Assembly: GCA_046496815.1 (NCBI GenBank) | Contig: JAWOGN010000258.1 | Location: 1-17,134, forward strand | Direction of reading: 5' to 3' | From: JAWOGN01 sp046496815 | Lineage (GTDB): Bacteria > Desulfobacterota > DSM-4660 > Desulfatiglandales > Desulfatiglandaceae | DNA length: 17,134 bases | In this document: positions 1 to 6,849 of the stretch, one piece after another | Position numbering within the stretch: position 1 is the stretch's first letter | Layout: each line of letters begins with the position of its first letter | Translations under genes and position numbers: made by a program | Notes under the pieces: model-generated | Database searches by the model: none | The model's input: the letters and a program-made list of their open reading frames with translations, nothing else | What the model was told of the DNA's origin: nothing

Positions 1-43
1 CGATGAAATGCATTTTTCAGCAGCTTGCTGGAGGAGAGTGTTC

Positions 44-757
44 ATGCGCATGGAAGTGCTTTCAGATGCCGAGGCGGTTGCGAAAAAAGCGGCGGCGGTC
101 ATTGCGGAAAAAGGCCGGGCAGCAGTCGCGGCGCGCGGCCGCTTCCTGATGGCGGTGAGTGGAGGGAAAACCCCGTGGATCATGCTCCGCGCCCTGGCCG
201 ATGAAGCGGTCCTCTGGGAAGCGGTCCATGTCGTGCAGGTCGATGAGCGGGTGGCTCCCTCGGGGCACAGGGACCGGAATCTGACGCACCTGCGGGAACC
301 CCTTCTCGAACACGCCCCGCTGCGCGAAGCGCAGATCTACCCTATGCCGGTGGAAGCATCCGACCTGGAGACCGCGGCCACAGCCTATAGCCAAACGCTT
401 CGGGATATCGCGGGAACGCCACCCGTCCTCGATCTGGCGCACCTGGGCCTTGGGCCTGACGGCCACACGGCCTCCCTGGTGCCCGGTGATCCGGTGCTGA
501 AAGTCGTCGACCGCGATGTCGCCATCACGGAGGTGTACCAGGGAAGGACGCGGATGACCCTGACCTATCCGCTGCTCAACCGTTCGCAGAATATTTTGTG
601 GGTCGTGACAGGAACCGAAAAAGTTCTGATGCTCAAGCGACTGCTGGAAGGCGACGTCTCAATTCCAGCCGGAAGCATCCGGCGGGATTCGGCCCTGATC
701 ATTGCGGATCGCGCCGCCGCAGGAGAAGAAACATCCGCATACTATGAAGCGAGGTAA
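44..757 (+). CDS. pgl: 6-phosphogluconolactonase
   Basis: Hydrolyses 6-phosphoglucono-delta-lactone to 6-phosphogluconate, the second step of the oxidative pentose phosphate pathway, in the cytosol. The 237-residue protein has the usual family length and the glucosamine-6-P isomerase/6-PGL fold signatures in order: SGGKTP near residues 39-44, VDERV followed by RDRN near 66-79, the diagnostic LGLGPDGHTASL near 134-145, and SIPAGSIRRD near 206-215. An in-frame ATG lies at 8, but the ATG at 44 is preferred because GGAGGAG (30-36) sits 7 bases before it. A TGA at 4-6 could end an upstream gene just outside the window; zwf or gnd would be normal neighbours but neither is seen. Downstream, gpmA, pgi and malQ follow on the same strand after a degenerate insert. 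Assignment is firm. Confidence 0.95.
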   Translation: MRMEVLSDAEAVAKKAAAVIAEKGRAAVAARGRFLMAVSGGKTPWIMLRALADEAVLWEAVHVVQVDERVAPSGHRDRNLTHLREPLLEHAPLREAQIYPMPVEASDLETAATAYSQTLRDIAGTPPVLDLAHLGLGPDGHTASLVPGDPVLKVVDRDVAITEVYQGRTRMTLTYPLLNRSQNILWVVTGTEKVLMLKRLLEGDVSIPAGSIRRDSALIIADRAAAGEETSAYYEAR

Positions 758-861
758 AGCAATGAACGAAAACATTGCACCGAGGAAATCGCTCTGGGAA
801 TGACCCTCTTCAACCCCGACAGCCGCTTGTTTTGTGGCGTGAAATAATGTAGTATCTCAGC

Positions 862-1056
862 ATGGCCGGACCGCCGTCAATTCTCAAGCTATCCGAAGAC
901 AACGAATTGAAGGAACTTGAATTCGAGTTGGAGTATCTGCGCTCTTTGAGCTTTGAAGAGCGTTTGACTATGATGAGGAAGAAGTCCAAAGAAATGCTGA
1001 AGCAGTTGGTTGAGCTTGGATACCGAAAACCTTTTGAAATTGTTAAACGCTCATAG
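862..1056 (+). CDS. Small charged protein, probable partner of a lost nucleotidyltransferase-type toxin
   Basis: This 64-residue, highly charged and helical protein has no signal or membrane segment. The core SLSFEERLTMMRKKSKEM (about 29-46) followed by a C-terminal RKPFEIVKR resembles small proteins found directly upstream of nucleotidyltransferase-fold genes in deltaproteobacteria; that resemblance is from memory. Supporting context is that a fragment reading like the N-terminus of such a nucleotidyltransferase begins in another frame within the last codons of this gene. No Shine-Dalgarno precedes the ATG. A weak promoter-like pair, TTGTTT (827-832) and TAGTAT (850-855) with a 17-base spacer, would give an almost leaderless message. 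It could be an orphan antitoxin or a non-functional leftover. Confidence 0.5.
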   Translation: MAGPPSILKLSEDNELKELEFELEYLRSLSFEERLTMMRKKSKEMLKQLVELGYRKPFEIVKRS

Positions 1057-1117
1057 CGTTGAGTTCGTTATCATCGGAGCGAAGGCACATGCCCAGCGAG
1101 ATCATGGATGCGTTTGA
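1040..1117 (+). pseudogene. N-terminal remnant of a nucleotidyltransferase-fold gene (MNT/AbiEii-like)
   Basis: Reading from the TTG at 1040, this frame gives LLNAHSVEFVIIGAKAHAQ and then a stop at 1115-1117. In intact nucleotidyltransferase-fold toxins and related proteins, this strand-turn-helix (GVEFVIIGAxAxxxHG) comes just before the GSxxxxDxD metal-binding segment, which is absent here. The frame overlaps the end of the preceding small gene, as expected for a coupled two-gene system. The open frame ends after about 25 codons, next to the start of an unrelated PIN-domain remnant, so a deletion probably joined two toxin loci. The family assignment rests on a short motif and is moderate at best. 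Confidence 0.4.
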
Positions 1118-1120
1118 ATC

Positions 1121-1376
1121 ATGAAAATTCCTTCTTGATACCAGTTCTTGGCTTTGGTGGTTTGCGGAACCCGACAGGTTGAAAGAAAGCGCGCGGCGGC
1201 AAATCGTGGATCGCAAAAATGAGATCTATTTGTCGGCGGTGAGTTCCTGGGAGATCGCAATAAAGTATTCGCTGGGTAAACTTGCTTTGCCGGAGCCCCC
1301 GGAGGACTTTGTCCCAAAAAGGCCGGCGAGAGTTGCAAATTCACCTCGCCTACGACTCCCCATTGCGCTGAGGCAA
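1121..1376 (+). pseudogene. Frameshifted and truncated VapC-like PIN toxin
   Basis: An ATG at 1121 opens with MKI, then a one-base insertion (an extra C near 1130-1132) throws the frame off. Removing that base gives LLDTSSWLWWFAEPDRL, the first strand and metal-binding Asp of a PIN-domain ribonuclease. Beyond the shift, the frame continues with IYLSAVSSWEIAIKYSLGKL and LPEPPEDFVPKR, the second acidic motif (Glu in SSWEIAIK) and typical family text, then a weak LPIALRQ. The C-terminal half with the last conserved Asp residues (normally near DPFDRxL) is missing. No cognate antitoxin is intact next to it. It is a dead toxin gene sitting between pgl and gpmA. Bases 1377-1535 hold nothing I recognise. 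Confidence 0.7.
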
Positions 1377-1535
1377 CCCGCTTCAATCGGAATACGGGGT
1401 GAATGTCAACGACTGCCACAACCTGATTACAGAAAAGATCCTTGCTTTCTTCGGCAGTTCCGCCACCCACTCTGTCGGCAGGATCGCCGGGAATGACAGA
1501 AAAGAGTGTCTTGGGATTTTTCATGAGGTGGAAAA

Positions 1536-1580
1536 ATGACTATTCATGAACTTGCCGGCAAGAAAGCGTTCAAACAATAG
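1536..1580 (+). pseudogene. Vestigial 5' end of a sugar phosphomutase gene (pgm-like)
   Basis: A 14-codon frame reads MTIHELAGKKAFKQ and stops. It has a good Shine-Dalgarno (GAGGTGG, 1525-1531, spacing 4), so it looks like the start of a once real gene. The peptide matches the way alpha-D-glucose phosphate-specific phosphoglucomutases usually begin (M-x-x-H-x-L-A-G-K/Q-P-A). A pgm gene would fit between pgl and gpmA/pgi/malQ. The match is only about 11 residues, so the identity is an inference. The following gpmA start lies 20 bases downstream. Confidence 0.35.
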
Positions 1581-1600
1581 CCATCGAGGGAGCGAATCTT

Positions 1601-2350
1601 ATGCACAAATTGGTTCTCGTAAGACATGGTGAAAGCGTCTGGAATAAGGAAAACCTTTTTACAGGTTGGACGGATGTGGATCTTTCAGAGAAAGGGGTTG
1701 AAGAAGCCGCGGAAGGAGGCCGGGTTCTGAAGGAGGATGGATATATCTTCGACATCGCCTTTACGTCTGTGTTGAAGCGGGCGATACGAACCCTTTGGAT
1801 CGTCCTGGACGAGATGGATCTCATGTGGATACCGGTCACCCGCGACTGGCGGCTCAACGAGCGGCATTACGGCGCCTTGCAGGGTCTCAACAAGGCGGAA
1901 ATGGCTGATAAGTTCGGGGAGAAACAGGTCAAGATTTGGCGCCGGAGTTACGATACCCGCCCTCCGGCCCTGGAGGAGACCGACCCCCGAAATCCGGCGA
2001 TGGATCCGCGTTATCAGGAACTGAAGAAGGAGCAGGTTCCGCTTACGGAATGCCTGAAGGACACGGTGGCACGCTTTCTTCCGTGCTGGCATGAACTGAT
2101 TGCTCCCACCGTCCGCTCGGGAAAACGGGTGCTCATTGCAGCTCACGGCAACAGCCTGCGGGCCCTTGTGAAGTATCTCGATAACATCCCTGACGATGTG
2201 ATTCCTGAAGTCAACATTCCCACAGGAATGCCTCTGGTCTATGAGCTGGAAGATGATCTAAAACCGATTAAGAATTACTATCTCGGCGACCCTGAGAAGG
2301 TGAAGAAGGCCATGGAGGCGGTGGCGAGCCAGGCGAAGGCAAAGAAATAG
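1601..2350 (+). CDS. gpmA: 2,3-bisphosphoglycerate-dependent phosphoglycerate mutase
   Basis: Interconverts 3-phosphoglycerate and 2-phosphoglycerate in glycolysis and gluconeogenesis, using a phosphohistidine intermediate primed by 2,3-bisphosphoglycerate. The 249 residues match the dPGM family length. The N-terminal VRHGES carries the phosphorylated His (H9), FTGWTDVDLSEKG follows, NERHYGALQGLNK holds the catalytic Glu (E87), and AAHGNSLRALVKYL holds the second active-site His (H182). The C-terminus has the usual YYLGD followed by a Lys-rich tail. GAGGGAG at 1586-1592 is an 8-base-spaced ribosome site. It precedes pgi by 68 bases on the same strand and probably shares its transcript. Nothing in the coding sequence suggests damage. 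Confidence 0.97.
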   Translation: MHKLVLVRHGESVWNKENLFTGWTDVDLSEKGVEEAAEGGRVLKEDGYIFDIAFTSVLKRAIRTLWIVLDEMDLMWIPVTRDWRLNERHYGALQGLNKAEMADKFGEKQVKIWRRSYDTRPPALEETDPRNPAMDPRYQELKKEQVPLTECLKDTVARFLPCWHELIAPTVRSGKRVLIAAHGNSLRALVKYLDNIPDDVIPEVNIPTGMPLVYELEDDLKPIKNYYLGDPEKVKKAMEAVASQAKAKK

Positions 2351-2418
2351 AACTTTGCGAAATACAAAGCGCAAAATGGAGCGTATAGGAAGCTCAGGTG
2401 TGTGCAAGGAGGAGTCAC

Positions 2419-4074
2419 ATGCTCCCAAAAATAAATCCGACGAAAACGGAGTCATGGAAGAAGTTGGAAGCGCATTACAGGGTGATGAAAAACCGTCACA
2501 TGGCGGACTTCTTTCAGCAGGACCCTGAAAGGTTCTCCAGTTTTTCGATCAGGTTTGAGGATATCCTTTTGGATTACTCCAAAAATAGGGTTACGAAGGA
2601 GACATTGGACCTGCTTTTCGGACTCGCCCGGGAGTGCCGGTTCGAGGAGGCCATCGAGAAGTTGTTTCGGGGTGATGAGATTAACGAGACCGAAGGGCGG
2701 GCCGTCCTCCACGTGGCCCTGAGGAATCGATCGAATGCGCCCATCCGACTCAGAGACAACGATGTCATGCCCGAAGTGAATGCGGTCCTCGGACAGATGA
2801 AACGGTTTTCGGATGCGATCATTTCAGGAAGCTGGAAAGGGTATACGGGGAAAACCATTACCGATATCGTCAATATCGGAATCGGAGGGTCCGACCTGGG
2901 ACCGTTTATGGTGACCGAGGCCCTGAAACCCTACTGGAAGCCTCAGATCAGAGTCCATTTCGTCTCGAATATTGACGGAACCCATATTACAGAAACCCTG
3001 AAGATGCTCTCAGCGGAAACGACCCTTTTTGTCGTTGCCTCCAAGACCTTCACGACCCAGGAGACCATGACCAACGCCATGACGGCAAGAAAGTGGTTCC
3101 TCGATTCGGCCGGGAGCGAATCCCGGGTGAAACATCATTTCGTCGCCATCTCCACGAATGAAGCGGCGGTCAAAGCGTTCGGGATCGATCCGGAGAACAT
3201 GTTCAAGTTCTGGGATTGGGTCGGCGGGAGGTATTCCCTCTGGTCTGCGATCGGACTTCCCATCTCCTGCACGGTAGGATTCCAACATTTTGTGGAAATG
3301 CTCGAGGGAGCCCATGCCATGGACATGCATTTCAGGGATACGCCCTTCGAGGAGAACATCCCCGTCATCCTCGCTTTGATCGGGATCTGGTACAACAACT
3401 TCTTTGGTGCCCAGACGGAAGCCATTTTACCTTATGACCAGTACCTGCACCGTTTCCCGGCCTACTTTCAGCAGGGGAATATGGAGAGCAATGGAAAGTA
3501 CCTTGACCGGAGCGGGCGTGAAGTGAACTATCAAACAGGTCCGATCATCTGGGGGGAACCCGGGACGAATGGGCAGCATGCCTTCTACCAGTTGATTCAT
3601 CAGGGAACGAAACTGATCCCCTGCGATTTCATCGCGCCCGCTATCAGTCACAACCCAATAGACGATCACCATGAGATCCTGCTTTCCAATTTTTTCGCCC
3701 AGACGGAAGCGTTGATGCGGGGCAAAAAACGGGAGGAGGTGCTTGAGGAACTCAGACGATCGGGAATGAGCGATGAAGACATCAAGAAGGGTCTGCCATT
3801 CAGAGTATTCAAGGGGAATCGACCGACCAACTCTATTCTTGTCAAGAAAATCACCCCCGGGACCCTGGGGAGTCTCATTGCCATGTATGAACACAAGATC
3901 TTTACGCAAGGGGTGATCTGGAACATCTTCAGCTTCGACCAGTGGGGCGTGGAGCTCGGGAAGCAACTCGCAAAGAAGATTCTGCCTCAATTGAAGGACG
4001 ATAAGCCGGTGATCTCCCATGACGTTTCGACGAATGGTTTGATCAACGCCTTCAAAGGATTCAGGGATGAATAA
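2419..4074 (+). CDS. pgi: Glucose-6-phosphate isomerase
   Basis: Interconverts glucose-6-P and fructose-6-P in the cytosol. The ATG at 2419 is chosen over an in-frame GTG at 2398 because AAGGAGGAG lies at 2406-2414; this gives 551 residues, close to the 549 of E. coli Pgi. Landmarks in order are NIGIGGSDLGPFMVTEAL (phosphate-sugar site), FVVASKTFTTQETMTN, WVGGRYSLWSAIGLP (family signature 1), MESNGKYLDRSG with the catalytic Glu at 356, GEPGTNGQHAFYQLIHQG with the ring-opening His at 387, and SFDQWGVELGKQLA with the catalytic Lys at 515. These correspond to E355, H386 and K514 of E. coli, each shifted by one. The last codons overlap the start of malQ by 8 bases, indicating translational coupling. 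Confidence 0.98.
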   Translation: MLPKINPTKTESWKKLEAHYRVMKNRHMADFFQQDPERFSSFSIRFEDILLDYSKNRVTKETLDLLFGLARECRFEEAIEKLFRGDEINETEGRAVLHVALRNRSNAPIRLRDNDVMPEVNAVLGQMKRFSDAIISGSWKGYTGKTITDIVNIGIGGSDLGPFMVTEALKPYWKPQIRVHFVSNIDGTHITETLKMLSAETTLFVVASKTFTTQETMTNAMTARKWFLDSAGSESRVKHHFVAISTNEAAVKAFGIDPENMFKFWDWVGGRYSLWSAIGLPISCTVGFQHFVEMLEGAHAMDMHFRDTPFEENIPVILALIGIWYNNFFGAQTEAILPYDQYLHRFPAYFQQGNMESNGKYLDRSGREVNYQTGPIIWGEPGTNGQHAFYQLIHQGTKLIPCDFIAPAISHNPIDDHHEILLSNFFAQTEALMRGKKREEVLEELRRSGMSDEDIKKGLPFRVFKGNRPTNSILVKKITPGTLGSLIAMYEHKIFTQGVIWNIFSFDQWGVELGKQLAKKILPQLKDDKPVISHDVSTNGLINAFKGFRDE

Positions 4075-5566
4075 AAGAGGCTCCGGCATCCTTCTGCACA
4101 TCACCTCGCTTCCATCACCTTACGGTGTTGGAGACCTGGGACCGGAGGCCTACGGATTCGCCGATTTCCTTGCCCGTGCAAAGCAGCGCTACTGGCAGGT
4201 CCTCCCTCTGAATCCGATCCATCCGGTTTACGGAAATTCGCCCTATAGCAGCGTTTCCGCCTTTGCAGGAAACACGCTTCTTATCAGCCCTGATCTATTG
4301 CTTGAAGAAGACCTTCTTTCCAGTAAGGATCTCGAAGGTTTTCCTTCATTTCCGGAAGCCCGTTGCGATTTTTCAAAAGCGATGCAGTGCAAGGAAAAAC
4401 TGTTGTCATGGGCCTATCAACGCTTTAGCCGGCATGGGAGGGGCCGGGAGGTCTTTGAAGCGTTTTGCTCGGAGAATTCTTCGTGGCTGGAGGATTTCTC
4501 TCTCTTTGTCGTCCTGAAAGATCGCTTTGAAGGAAAAGTGTGGAACCGATGGCCCAAGGAATTCAGGGACAGAAACCCGGCATCCCTGAGTGCTGTCAAA
4601 AAAGAATGTGGTGACCAACTGAATAGAGAGAAATTCCGTCAATACCTTTTCTTCAAGCAATGGCAATCGCTTAAAGACTATTGTCAAAACAAGGGAGTGC
4701 ACCTGTTTGGAGACCTCGCTATCTACGTGAGCTTGGACAGTGCGGACGTTTGGGCAAATCCCGGGCTATTCAAGCTGGACACGGCAAAAAGACCGAACTT
4801 CGTCTCGGGTGTTCCGCCCGACTATTTTAGTGAGACAGGACAGTTGTGGGGAAACCCTGTGTATCGATGGAATGCTCTCAAAAAAGGCGGCTACCGGTGG
4901 TGGAGTGAACGGATTGCTCACAACCTTAAGCTTTTTAATGTGTTGAGGATTGACCATTTCCGGGGTCTTGTCGCCTGCTGGGAAGTCCCGGCAGCCGAGA
5001 ATACGGCGATGAACGGCCGGTGGGTGAGGGTTCCGGCGAATGATTTTCTGAATACCATGAAAAAAAATTTTCCTCACCTTCCGATTGTTGCGGAAGATCT
5101 CGGTCTCATAACACCGGATGTCAGGGAGGTGATGGATCGGTTCGAGCTTCCCGGGATGAAGATTCTTCTTTTTGCATTTGGAGAGGATAACCCCATGCAT
5201 CCTTACCTCCCTCACGCCTACGATAAGAATTTCCTGGTCTACACGGGCACGCATGACAATAACACGGTTCGTGGTTGGTTCGAGGGGGACATATCGCCCG
5301 CGGACAAGAAAAGACTGTTCCGTTACCTTGGAAGGGAGGTGCCTGCGGAAGAGATCCACTGGGCATTGATCCGGTTGGCGATGATGTCGGTGGCAAATTG
5401 GGTTATTCTTCCTATGCAGGATGTGCTCGGTCTCGGCGGAGAGGCGCGGATGAATAGGCCCTCCGTTGCTCACGGCAACTGGGAATGGAGGTTACTACCG
5501 GGACAAATTACGCCCCCGTTGTCAGAGAGGCTCCTGGAGATGACGGAAACCTATGGAAGGAGCTGA
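4067..5566 (+). CDS. malQ: 4-alpha-glucanotransferase (amylomaltase, GH77)
   Basis: Transfers maltosyl and longer 1,4-alpha-glucan segments between acceptors, releasing glucose; it works with glycogen or maltodextrin phosphorolysis in the cytosol. The 499-residue length is typical of compact bacterial GH77 enzymes. The N-terminus GSGILLHITSLPSPYGVGDL and the later PLNPIHPVYGNSPYSS are classic. Catalytic residues are visible: nucleophile Asp296 in LRIDHFRGL, acid/base Glu343 in VAEDLGL, and the transition-state Asp397 in TGTHDNNT. The acceptor loop GVPPDYFSETGQLWGNP is intact, as is the C-terminal RMNRPSVAHGNWEWR. Overlap with pgi implies coupled translation, so glucose released here can feed glucose-6-P metabolism. 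No start alternative is needed. Confidence 0.97.
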   Translation: MNKRGSGILLHITSLPSPYGVGDLGPEAYGFADFLARAKQRYWQVLPLNPIHPVYGNSPYSSVSAFAGNTLLISPDLLLEEDLLSSKDLEGFPSFPEARCDFSKAMQCKEKLLSWAYQRFSRHGRGREVFEAFCSENSSWLEDFSLFVVLKDRFEGKVWNRWPKEFRDRNPASLSAVKKECGDQLNREKFRQYLFFKQWQSLKDYCQNKGVHLFGDLAIYVSLDSADVWANPGLFKLDTAKRPNFVSGVPPDYFSETGQLWGNPVYRWNALKKGGYRWWSERIAHNLKLFNVLRIDHFRGLVACWEVPAAENTAMNGRWVRVPANDFLNTMKKNFPHLPIVAEDLGLITPDVREVMDRFELPGMKILLFAFGEDNPMHPYLPHAYDKNFLVYTGTHDNNTVRGWFEGDISPADKKRLFRYLGREVPAEEIHWALIRLAMMSVANWVILPMQDVLGLGGEARMNRPSVAHGNWEWRLLPGQITPPLSERLLEMTETYGRS

Positions 5567-5611
5567 AAATTACCGGGAGGAAAAGAGACATAATAGTCCC
5601 CGACTCCATCA

Positions 5612-5676
5612 TTCCGGCGAAAGCCGGAACCCAGGCTTTTTTCGTCATGCCGGATCAAGTCCGGCATGACGAAAAA
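5612..5676. repeat. Pair of REP-like palindromes downstream of malQ
   Basis: Two hairpins lie in tandem. The first is TTCCGGC (5612-5618), GAAA loop, GCCGGAA (5623-5629). The second is a perfect 17-bp inverted repeat, arms 5638-5654 and 5660-5676, with a 5-base TCAAG loop. The second stem is flanked by T and A runs, so its transcript could terminate in either direction. Motifs of the form ATTCCGGCGAAAGCCGGAA next to GTCATGCCGGA are widely dispersed in deltaproteobacterial genomes, so this is probably a mobile REP/MITE-like unit that also serves as the malQ terminator. Confidence 0.75.
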
Positions 5677-5716
5677 GAAGTGAAAGAAAAAAACGGATTT
5701 GATTTCCCGCCCGAGC

Positions 5717-6724
5717 ATGGTGAAGGGGGCCGCCATTTTTTTCAAGAAAGAAGGACCCCTGGGAAAGGCTGTAACTGAGAATACATCAAGATCGGGCAAT
5801 TCTTCTGTACCCACGGTCGAAGGCAGAAGTCCGAAAGGGTCACGTATACCCTACCATGCGGACCCGGACTACACAAAGCTCTTACTTGAGATCCCTGCAG
5901 ACGCCAGGGAGCAAATGTTGGCCAGGTTGAGATTCCTCTGTGGGGAGGATAAGGCCGCAGAGGCACTGCCCGAGCTGGAGCGAATCCTCAGGGTTCATCA
6001 TGCGCACAAATCTCAGGAACTTATCGAGGCGGAAAAGGATTTTGATCCCAAAGATCGGTTCACTGAAAAGGACATGGTTCTGGTCATCTACAGCGACATG
6101 GTGGAAGGAGAAGGGGACTCTCCACTCGCGAGCCTGCACAAGTTCGTCGCCACAATGATTCGGGGCGCTATCAACACGCTCCATCTCCTTCCCTTTTTCC
6201 CTTATTCCTCAGAGCGAGGGTTTTCCATCGTCGACTACACCCGCGTTGATCCGAAACTGGGAACGTGGGAAGACATTCAGAAGATGGGCGTGGATTACGA
6301 TCTCATGTTTGACGGCGTGCTCAACCACTGTTCTTCCAGGAGCCGGATGTTCAGGCATTTCCTGAACGGGAGCCCCTCGTATCGGGATTTCTTCATTGCC
6401 TACGATAGGCCCGATGATCTCACCCCTGAGCAGCGAAGCAAGATCTTCCGACCCCGCACTTCCGACATCCTCACCCGATTCGACACCTATTTCGGTCCAA
6501 AGTATGTGTGGACGACCTTTTCCGAGGATCAGATCGATTTCAACTTCAGAAATCCTGCGGCACTGCTGCGAGTCATCGACGGCTTGCTTCTCTACGTGCG
6601 AAACGGGGCCGACATCCTGAGACTCGATGCCGTCACCTATATATGGGCGGAGCTCGGAACCGAATGCGTGCACCTTCCGGAAACTCACGAGGTCGTCAAG
6701 AGATCGATTGGTTTCCGTAACTGA
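5717..6724 (+). pseudogene. C-terminally truncated sucrose phosphorylase-like glycosidase (GH13_18)
   Basis: The reading frame resembles GH13 subfamily 18 enzymes, which phosphorolyse sucrose, glucosylglycerol or glucosylglycerate. Visible barrel motifs are LVIYSDMVEGEGDSPLASL, INTLHLLPFFPYSSERGFS (first conserved region), DLMFDGVLNHCSSRS (second), and ADILRLDAVTYIWAELGT, which carries the nucleophile Asp (about residue 304). The frame then ends abruptly after HEVVKRSIGFRN. Full-length relatives run to roughly 560-590 residues and carry the acid/base Glu (in TETNVPHEEN-type text) and a third Asp further on; both are missing, so the product cannot be catalytically competent. The start is uncertain: ATG 5717 has no clear ribosome site and the first 45 residues look unconserved. 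It follows malQ by 150 bases across a REP pair. Confidence 0.8.
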
Positions 6725-6736
6725 TTTTGTTAGGAT

Positions 6737-6835
6737 ATGTTTTTAGGGCTCACCGCCGTTCCATTGCGTGAGCAAAGACTTCGTGCCGCTACGGCGGAAA
6801 AATCAGAGAAGCAATACAGGAGGATGATGCTATAG
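6737..6835 (+). other. Short open frame ending at the next gene's ribosome site
   Basis: A 32-codon frame (MFLGLTAVPLREQRLRAAT...) begins 12 bases after the truncated GH13 gene. It ends MML-stop, reading through AGGAGG (6818-6823) and two ATG codons. The arginine- and glutamate-rich helical text looks like the C-terminal tail of a larger protein. A TAG lies just upstream of its ATG, so any larger gene has been cut away here. I do not recognise the family. Its stop is 14 bases before the ATG of the MetE-like gene, which could couple the two translationally. Confidence 0.25.
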
Positions 6836-6849
6836 ACGCACCCCGTGGC

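Noticed and set aside
762..803. A 13-codon frame (MNENIAPRKSLWE) with GAGG upstream, just after pgl
   Set aside because: It resembles the start of a gene, but the peptide is too short to assign and the following sequence gives no continuation in any frame that I recognise.
3427..4104. A 225-codon minus-strand frame opposite pgi
   Set aside because: Length alone is not evidence; pgi on the plus strand carries every catalytic residue, and the antisense frame has no start signal or motif.
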